Below, in pieces: positions 58,673-64,000 of a DNA stretch of 64,000 bases (positions within the stretch are counted from its first letter, which is position 1; every line of letters starts with the position of its first letter). Under the pieces are notes generated by a model, which was not told where the DNA came from, did no database searches, and saw only the letters and a program-made list of their open reading frames with translations. The DNA is from Mesorhizobium liriopis. Its GTDB lineage: Bacteria; Pseudomonadota; Alphaproteobacteria; Rhizobiales; Rhizobiaceae. Both the position numbers and the translations under genes were made by a program. The stretch spans positions 124,001 through 188,000 of the forward strand of contig NZ_JAMXQS010000010.1 of NCBI RefSeq assembly GCF_024053505.1, given 5' to 3'.

Positions 58673-59938
58673 ATGGATCAGCAGGTTACCCCGCTGTCGA
58701 CGGAACGCCCTTTGGGTATTCCCCGCTGGGAGTTCATCGCACTGGCAGCAGCCCTCATGGCGCTCAACGCCCTCGCCATCGACATCATGCTTCCCGGCCT
58801 TCAACAGATGGGCGAGAGCCTCGGTGTCATGGAGGAAAATCACCGGCAATATGTGATCAGCGCCTATTTCGGCGGGCTTGGCATCGCTTTGTTGTTTTAC
58901 GGTCCGCTTTCCGATCGCTTCGGACGGCGCAAACCGTTGCTGACCGGTCTCGTGATTTATGTTGGTGCAGCCTTCTGCGCAGGCTTCGCACCTAATTTCG
59001 AAACGCTTCTCGCCTTGCGCTTCATTCAGGGCGTAGGTGCAGCTTCGACACGCGTGATTGCCGTTTCCGCCGTACGCGACCGCTTTGGCGGACGTCAGAT
59101 GGCTGAGATCATGTCGCTCGTCTTCATGGTATTCATGGTCATTCCGGTGGTGGCACCTTCGATCGGTCAGCTGGTGATGATCTTTGCCGAATGGCACTGG
59201 ATTTTTATCGTCATGGCGATGGGTGCGGCGTTGATCACACTATGGGCATTTCTGCGCCTGCCTGAGACGCTGGAACCCGAGCGCCGCCGCCCGATCTCGG
59301 TGAGGGCTATCGCGAGTGCCTTCGGCACGGTTCTCACCAACCGCATCTCGATCTTCTACACGCTCGCCTCGACCATCATCTTCGGCTCGCTGTTCGGCTT
59401 CATCAACTCGGCCCAGCAGGTCTATGTCGGCATCTATCAGCTCGGCACATGGTTTCCGGTCGTCTTCGCCCTGGTTGCCGCCTTCATGGCGCTGTCCTCG
59501 TTCCTGAACTCGCGCCTCGTGGTGAAGATCGGAATGCGCAGACTTTCGCATGGCGCCATCATCGGCTTCACGCTCGTCAGCCTGATCTGGCTGGCTTTAT
59601 CCCTTCAGGGGGTCGTGCCGCTGCCGATCTTCCTCGCCCTCTTCGCGCTGGCCATGTTTCAATTCGGCTGGATCGGCTCGAACTTCAACTCTCTGTCGAT
59701 GGAGCCGCTCGGTCATATCGCCGGCACAGCTTCTTCCGTCCAAGGCTTTATCCAGACGATCGGCGGGGGCATCATCGGTGCATTCGTCGGCCAATCTTTC
59801 GATGGAACGACGACGCCGCTCGCCATGGGCTATGCTGGCGTAGGCCTGCTTGGCATCGTGATGGTTCTGATCGCCGAACGCGGCAAACTCTTCGGCACGA
59901 CCTCGGGCGCGGTCCCGGTCGAGCCCGGCGGGCACTAG
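58673..59938 (+). CDS. Bcr/CflA-type MFS drug efflux transporter
   Basis: 421-residue, 12-helix MFS transporter. The N-terminus ([20 protein letters not shown]) and loop [16 protein letters not shown] match the Bcr/CflA branch, which exports bicyclomycin, sulfonamides and similar compounds. The substrate is not known. ATG 58673 has GGAG at 7-base spacing; an ATG two codons earlier is too close to it. Its stop shares CTAG with the convergent ttcA. Confidence 0.92.
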   Translation: MDQQVTPLSTERPLGIPRWEFIALAAALMALNALAIDIMLPGLQQMGESLGVMEENHRQYVISAYFGGLGIALLFYGPLSDRFGRRKPLLTGLVIYVGAAFCAGFAPNFETLLALRFIQGVGAASTRVIAVSAVRDRFGGRQMAEIMSLVFMVFMVIPVVAPSIGQLVMIFAEWHWIFIVMAMGAALITLWAFLRLPETLEPERRRPISVRAIASAFGTVLTNRISIFYTLASTIIFGSLFGFINSAQQVYVGIYQLGTWFPVVFALVAAFMALSSFLNSRLVVKIGMRRLSHGAIIGFTLVSLIWLALSLQGVVPLPIFLALFALAMFQFGWIGSNFNSLSMEPLGHIAGTASSVQGFIQTIGGGIIGAFVGQSFDGTTTPLAMGYAGVGLLGIVMVLIAERGKLFGTTSGAVPVEPGGH

Positions 59939-60783
59939 GCGCTGGGCGTGAGGCCGGCGAAATCGAACAGCGCGCGGTCGAGCAGATGCGATGGCCGCGC
60001 GTTGGCAAGTGCACGCAGCATCGTGTCCTTGCGGCCCGGCATGCGCTTCTCGATATCGTCAAGCATCGCCTTGGTGAGGTTGCGCTGAAGCCCGTCCTGG
60101 CTGCCACAGAGATCGCACGGAATGATCGGAAAACGCATCGCTTCGGCAAAGCGCGCGAGATCGCTTTCCGCGCAAAGGCTGAGAGGCCGAAGCAGCGTTA
60201 AATCACCTTCGTCGTTCAAGAGCTTCGGTGGCATGGCGGCAAGCCGCCCACCGTGGAAGAGATTCATGAAGAAGGTCTCGAGAATATCCTCGCGGTGATG
60301 CCCGAGCACCAGCGCCTGACACCCCTCCTCACGCGCCACGCGATAAAGGTTGGCACGGCGCAGGCGTGAGCAGAGCGAGCAATAGGTCGCGCCTTCCGGT
60401 ACCTTCTCCTTCACCACCGAATAGGTATCGCGATACTCGATCCGATGCGGCATGCCATGGCGCGTCAGCCAGTCTGGCAGCACGTGTTTCGGAAAGTTCG
60501 GCTGGCCCTGATCGAGATTGCAGGCGATCAGCTCGACAGGCAGCAGCCCGCGCCATTTGAGATCGAGCAACAGCGCCAGGAGCCCGTAAGAATCCTTGCC
60601 ACCCGAAAGCGCCACCAGCCAGCGTTCGCCGGGGCGGACCATCGCATAGTCATCCAGCGCTTGGCGCAGGTTTCGATGAAGCCGCTTGCGCAGCTTGTTG
60701 AACTCGACGGAACGCGGCGCCTCCAGAAACATCGGATGGCAGGCGCTCGCATCGTCGTCGGGAACTGGCACGTGCTGGTTCAT
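59935..60783 (-). CDS. ttcA: tRNA 2-thiocytidine synthase TtcA
   Basis: 282-residue ATP-dependent thiolase acting on cytidine-32 of tRNA. The PP-loop is [11 protein letters not shown] near residue 62. The Fe-S cysteines are in [10 protein letters not shown] and [13 protein letters not shown]. The length matches the family. ATG 60783 is preferred to an earlier in-frame start that falls inside the rpsD terminator. It is transcribed after rpsD but beyond a strong terminator. Confidence 0.94.
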   Translation of the reverse strand: MNQHVPVPDDDASACHPMFLEAPRSVEFNKLRKRLHRNLRQALDDYAMVRPGERWLVALSGGKDSYGLLALLLDLKWRGLLPVELIACNLDQGQPNFPKHVLPDWLTRHGMPHRIEYRDTYSVVKEKVPEGATYCSLCSRLRRANLYRVAREEGCQALVLGHHREDILETFFMNLFHGGRLAAMPPKLLNDEGDLTLLRPLSLCAESDLARFAEAMRFPIIPCDLCGSQDGLQRNLTKAMLDDIEKRMPGRKDTMLRALANARPSHLLDRALFDFAGLTPSA

Positions 60784-60797
60784 GATTATTCCATAGA

Positions 60798-60831
60798 CCA
60801 AAAGAAAAGGCCGCGCACGGGGCGCGGCCTT
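60798..60831 (-). terminator. Rho-independent terminator of rpsD
   Basis: A 10-bp stem AAGGCCGCGC/GCGCGGCCTT with a short loop. Read on the minus strand it is followed by TTCTTTTGG. It lies 25 bp after the rpsD stop and just before the ttcA start. Confidence 0.85.
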
Positions 60832-60855
60832 ATCCAATTCAGTGAGCTGAACCGA

Positions 60856-61473
60856 TCAGCGCGAGTAGAACTCGACCACGAGGTTCGGTTCCATCTGGAC
60901 CGCGAACGGCACGTCGGCCAGACCCGGAACGCGGTTATAGGTGGCGGTCAGCTTGTTGTGGTCCGCTTCGATATAGTCCGGAACGTCGCGCTCGGCGAGC
61001 TGAACGGCTTCGAGCACGATCACGAGCTGCTTCGACTTCTCGCGCACCTCGATCACGTCGCCCGGCTTGCAGCGGTACGAGCCGATATTGGTGCGGCGCC
61101 CGTTCACGTTCACATGGCCGTGGTTGATGAACTGGCGTGCGGCGAAGATGGTCGGCACGAACTTGGCGCGGTACACCACCGCATCCAGACGCGACTCGAG
61201 CAGGCCGATCAGGTTCTCCGAGGTGTCGCCCTTGCGGCGGTTGGCCTCGTCATAGGTCTTGCGGAACTGCTTTTCGGAGATGTCGCCATAGTGACCCTTA
61301 AGCTTCTGCTTGGCGCGCAGCTGCAGGCCGAAGTCGGACATCTTGCCCTTGCGGCGCTGGCCGTGCTGGCCGGGGCCGTATTCACGACGGTTGACCGGGG
61401 ACTTCGGGCGGCCCCAGATGTTTTCGCCGAGACGGCGATCGATCTTGTATTTCGCGGATTCGCGCTTGCTCAT
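60856..61473 (-). CDS. rpsD: 30S ribosomal protein S4
   Basis: 205-residue primary rRNA-binding protein of the small subunit. [20 protein letters not shown] at the N-terminus and the S4 RNA-binding domain ([34 protein letters not shown] in sequence) are typical. In E. coli S4 also regulates its own operon. Here it is a single gene with its own promoter, a structured leader and a terminator. Confidence 0.98.
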   Translation of the reverse strand: MSKRESAKYKIDRRLGENIWGRPKSPVNRREYGPGQHGQRRKGKMSDFGLQLRAKQKLKGHYGDISEKQFRKTYDEANRRKGDTSENLIGLLESRLDAVVYRAKFVPTIFAARQFINHGHVNVNGRRTNIGSYRCKPGDVIEVREKSKQLVIVLEAVQLAERDVPDYIEADHNKLTATYNRVPGLADVPFAVQMEPNLVVEFYSR

Positions 61474-61539
61474 CGCATTTCCTCAAATGATGAAGAGGCT
61501 TCGCGGACGGCGAAACCTCAAGGAAACGCGCCCTCCTCT

Positions 61540-61634
61540 GGCTCCCTTTTTCGGAGCCTGACAGGACCACCGCCAACGCTTGGAGGGGTAGTCCACGGGA
61601 CACGTCAAATGAAACACCGGGCTTTGCGGCCCGG
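61540..61634 (-). promoter_or_regulatory. Hairpins in the rpsD leader
   Basis: Two hairpins lie between the rpsD promoter and start: CCGGGC/GCCCGG with a 6-base loop (61617-61634) and GGCTCC/GGAGCC with a 7-base loop (61540-61558). They would make up part of a leader of about 165 nt. They could serve S4 autoregulation; the upper one could alternatively terminate read-through from murI. Confidence 0.5.
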
Positions 61635-61645
61635 CGTTGGCGGGC

Positions 61646-61674
61646 TGGATAGTGGATTGATAAAGCGGTGTCAA
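61646..61674 (-). promoter_or_regulatory. rpsD promoter
   Basis: On the minus strand, TTGACA (61674-61669), a 17-base spacer and TATCCA (61651-61646). Extended by a base at each element, it fits the alphaproteobacterial housekeeping pattern CTTGAC-N17-CTAT. It lies about 170 bp before the rpsD start. Confidence 0.65.
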
Positions 61675-61712
61675 GGAACGGTATCGAATTGAAGCAGTGG
61701 CAGCCAAAGTCA

Positions 61713-62504
61713 TCATGCTGCCAGCCCGAACCCCTGCATCATCCGTCGCGTCACGTAGTTGATCTTGCCCGAAGTGAACACGGCCTGATCCACTCCGGAC
61801 ACGCCCTCGCCTTCCGCCAGCTCTGGCAGCAGCGAAACTGCCCGCCGCGCGATCGCTTCGGCCGGGTCCAGCCAATCCACCGGCCACGGCGCGGTCTTCC
61901 GCATGCGGTTCGCTAGAAACGGATAATGCGTGCAGGCAAGCACGACGATATCCGTCCGTCTCTCACCCTGCTCGATGAAGCACGGCTCGATCTCGGCGCG
62001 CACCGCCGCCTCGTCCACGAAGCCGTCGCGCATATAGGTTTCGGCAAGCCCCGCGAGCGCGACGCTGCCAACCAGCCGCACATGGCACTTCGAGGCCCAT
62101 TTGCTGATCAGGTCGCGCGTATATTGCCGCTTCACGGTACCTGGCGTGGCGAGCACTGAAACGAGCCCCGACGCCGTGCGCTCTGCCGCCGGCTTGATGG
62201 CCGGCACCGTGCCGACGAAGGGATGACCCGGGAACCGCTCGCGCAAGGCGTCGATCACCAGCGTCGATGCCGTGTTGCAAGCGATCACAGACACGGCGGG
62301 CCGATAGGTCTCGAGAAGCGTCGCGAACAGATCGAGGATATGCGATTTCAACGCCGGCTCCTCCCAATTGCCATAGGGAAACGCCTTGTCATCCGCCACA
62401 TACACGAAACGCCGTCCCGGCATCAGCACGCGGGCTTCGCGCAAGACCGTCAGCCCACCCACGCCGGAATCGAACATCAGAACCGGCGCATCACGCATTC
62501 TCAT
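61713..62504 (-). CDS. murI: Glutamate racemase
   Basis: 263-residue enzyme making D-glutamate for peptidoglycan. Catalytic regions are [11 protein letters not shown] (N-terminal), VIACNTAS with the first Cys, and VLACTHYPF with the second Cys. ATG 62504 has AGGAG close upstream; ATG 62498 is the alternative. Its start lies inside the 3' end of trmJ, so the two are co-transcribed. Confidence 0.96.
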   Translation of the reverse strand: MRMRDAPVLMFDSGVGGLTVLREARVLMPGRRFVYVADDKAFPYGNWEEPALKSHILDLFATLLETYRPAVSVIACNTASTLVIDALRERFPGHPFVGTVPAIKPAAERTASGLVSVLATPGTVKRQYTRDLISKWASKCHVRLVGSVALAGLAETYMRDGFVDEAAVRAEIEPCFIEQGERRTDIVVLACTHYPFLANRMRKTAPWPVDWLDPAEAIARRAVSLLPELAEGEGVSGVDQAVFTSGKINYVTRRMMQGFGLAA

Positions 62505-63330
62505 CGCTCTCCTGGCCGCGACCCGTGCCTGCCGCGCGATCGGCCTCGGCCTTTCGTTCAGGGTATCCCTGCCCACGCGGCTCCTTGGGCGAAAAGTAGT
62601 CGAGCGATGCGACGATGCCGCGCAAGACCTTGATCTCCGCTTCGGTGAAACTCGGACGGGTCAGCACGGCGCGCAGGTTGTCGACCATCTTGGGCTTCTT
62701 CGGGGCGGGTCGGAAATAGCCGCGCGTATCCAGCGCGCTTTCGAGATGGTCGAGCAGACCCTGAAGCTGGTGCTTCTCGGCTGGAATCATTTCCGGGCTC
62801 GAGAATGCCGTGTCGGTCTCCTTCGCGAGACCCGACTTCATCCATTCATAGGCCATCAAAAGCACAGCCTGCGCGATGTTGAGCGAGGCATAGTCTGGAT
62901 TGACCGGGAAAGTGACGATGGCATCCGCCAGCCCGACCTCTTCGTTGTAAAGCCCGAACCGCTCGCGACCGAACATGATGCCAGTGCGCTGCCCTGCCCG
63001 CTCGCGCGCCCGCAAAATGCCCGCAGCTTCCACCGGTGCCAGCACGGGCTTGAAGTTGTCGCGCTGCCGTGCGGTCGTAGCGAGCACATGGGTAAGATCG
63101 GCGAGCGCGGACGGCAGGTCCGGGAACACTTTGGTCGCAGCGATCACATGGTCGGCACGGCTCGCAGCGGCCACCGCCTTTTCGTTCGGCCAGCCATCGC
63201 GTGGATTGACGAGGCGCAACTCATCCAGGCCGAAATTCGCCATGGCGCGCGCTACCATGCCGATGTTCTCGCCGAGCTGCGGCTCGACCAGCACGATCAC
63301 CGGTCCTGCGGTCTTCTTTTCTTCGCTCAT
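62491..63330 (-). CDS. trmJ: SPOUT tRNA methyltransferase TrmJ
   Basis: 279-residue SPOUT-class enzyme methylating the 2'-OH of nucleotide 32 in tRNA. Motifs are [18 protein letters not shown] at the N-terminus and [16 protein letters not shown] for the AdoMet knot. ATG 63330 begins MSEEKKTAG. Interestingly, ttcA in the same window modifies the same tRNA position. It is divergent from icd. Confidence 0.95.
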   Translation of the reverse strand: MSEEKKTAGPVIVLVEPQLGENIGMVARAMANFGLDELRLVNPRDGWPNEKAVAAASRADHVIAATKVFPDLPSALADLTHVLATTARQRDNFKPVLAPVEAAGILRARERAGQRTGIMFGRERFGLYNEEVGLADAIVTFPVNPDYASLNIAQAVLLMAYEWMKSGLAKETDTAFSSPEMIPAEKHQLQGLLDHLESALDTRGYFRPAPKKPKMVDNLRAVLTRPSFTEAEIKVLRGIVASLDYFSPKEPRGQGYPERKAEADRAAGTGRGQESDENA

Positions 63331-63358
63331 TCCAGCTCGCTGAACCGCCCACGCGGCT

Positions 63359-63386
63359 TTGCCTGTCACGATGCGGGTGTTATAGG
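63359..63386 (+). promoter_or_regulatory. Possible icd promoter
   Basis: TTGCCT (63359-63364), a 16-base spacer and TATAGG (63381-63386), about 52 bp before the icd start. Both boxes are imperfect, so this is tentative. Confidence 0.4.
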
Positions 63387-63438
63387 GGCCGCGCTCCTAT
63401 TTCCATATGGCCCAGTGCCGAACGCGCGAAGGTAGATT

Positions 63439-64000
63439 GATGGCGAAGATCAAGGTGGACAATCCGGTCGTCGAACTCGACGGCGATGAAATGACCCGGA
63501 TCATCTGGCAGTTCATCAAGGACAAGTTGATCCACCCCTATCTCGACATCCCGCTCGAATATTACGACCTCTCCGTCGAAAACCGCGACGCCACCGAGGA
63601 TCAGGTGACGGTCGATGCGGCCAACGCCATCAAGAAGCATGGCGTGGGCGTCAAATGCGCCACCATCACGCCTGACGAAGGCCGCGTGAAGGAATTCAAC
63701 CTCAAGAAGATGTGGCGGTCGCCCAACGGCACGATCCGCAACATTCTGGGCGGCGTGATCTTCCGCGAGCCGATCATCATGCAGAATGTGCCGCGCCTCG
63801 TACCCGGCTGGACGCAGCCGATCATTGTCGGCCGTCACGCCTATGGCGACCAGTATCGCGCGACCGATTTCAAATTCCCCGGCAAGGGCAAGCTTACGAT
63901 CAAGTTCGTCGGCGAAGACGGCCAGACTATCGAACATGAGGTTTTCGACGCGCCGAGCTCGGGTGTGGCGCTCGCCATGTACAATCTCGACGACTCGATC
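63439..64000 (+). CDS. icd: NADP-dependent isocitrate dehydrogenase (5' part)
   Basis: Partial gene cut by the window end; 187 codons are visible. The start [20 protein letters not shown] is that of the eukaryote-like homodimeric NADP-IDH common in Rhizobiales. Active-site motifs [16 protein letters not shown] and [19 protein letters not shown] (in sequence) are present. The enzyme converts isocitrate to 2-oxoglutarate in the TCA cycle. Divergent from trmJ. Confidence 0.96.

Noticed and set aside
60445-61692. 415-codon plus-strand open frame opposite ttcA and rpsD
   Set aside because: Crosses two genes and a terminator on the other strand; shadow frame.
63380-63937. 185-codon minus-strand open frame opposite the start of icd
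   Set aside because: icd on the plus strand is a clear conserved gene that runs off the window; the antisense frame has no domain.

Overview
The window looks like the chromosome of a high-GC alphaproteobacterium of the order Hyphomicrobiales (Rhizobiales), probably a relative of Phyllobacteriaceae, Rhizobiaceae or Aurantimonadaceae; the family is uncertain. The evidence is gene content and order: CckA, a two-domain cold-shock protein, the F1-ATPase zeta inhibitor beside purC, purS-purQ-purL followed by bolA and a CGFS glutaredoxin, STAS-fused MlaE, class II DAHP synthase, and a giant coiled-coil protein like the Agrobacterium growth-pole-ring protein. I see no tRNA or rRNA gene, insertion sequence, phage or CRISPR array. 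Coding is dense and chromosomal throughout.

Layout. 0-6 kb: cold-shock protein, glyoxalase I, a small conserved-looking protein, the cell-cycle kinase cckA, a FliO-like protein, dksA and sixA. 6-16 kb: the ycjX-ycjF pair, an exported protein, a Kef-type antiporter, folP-folB-folK, a DUF922 protease-like protein, and an hpt-ferredoxin-ferredoxin reductase group. 16-24 kb: one 8.2-kb gene for a membrane-anchored polar scaffold of about 2,745 residues. 24-29 kb: the mlaE-mlaF-mlaD-lipoprotein lipid transport operon. 29-43 kb: mixed metabolism (dipeptide epimerase, MFS, SDR, malic enzyme, GltX, DgkA, GGDEF protein, DAHP synthase, agmatinase-like protein, aldo/keto reductase). 43-47 kb: molybdenum-hydroxylase maturation genes (MoeA/MobA-like fusion plus a split XdhC) and a flavin reductase. 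47-59 kb: purine synthesis (purB, purC, purS, purQ, purL) interleaved with hydrolases, an aldolase, the zeta subunit, bolA and grxD. 59-64 kb: an MFS efflux pump, ttcA, rpsD, murI, trmJ and the start of icd, which runs off the window.

How the parts connect. The best candidate for something under-described is the giant gene at 16009-24246. It contains two long arrays of helical repeats whose spacings take only a few values: 36, 40 or 47 residues in the first array, 29 or 40 in the second. A perfect CtrA-type site (TTAA-N7-TTAAC) lies in its upstream region, in the same window as CckA, the kinase that sits above CtrA. This suggests, without proving, that polar growth is tied to the cell-cycle phosphorelay. 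Other points: four of the twelve convergent gene pairs share a single CTAG as their overlapping stop codons; a dyad-rich element precedes a DUF1127-like gene; rpsD has a consensus promoter and a structured leader; and several enzymes carry changed catalytic or metal-binding motifs (SDR, agmatinase-like protein, DksA).

Limits: start codons were chosen by ribosome-binding sites and remembered homologues. All family calls are by recognition, with no database search.
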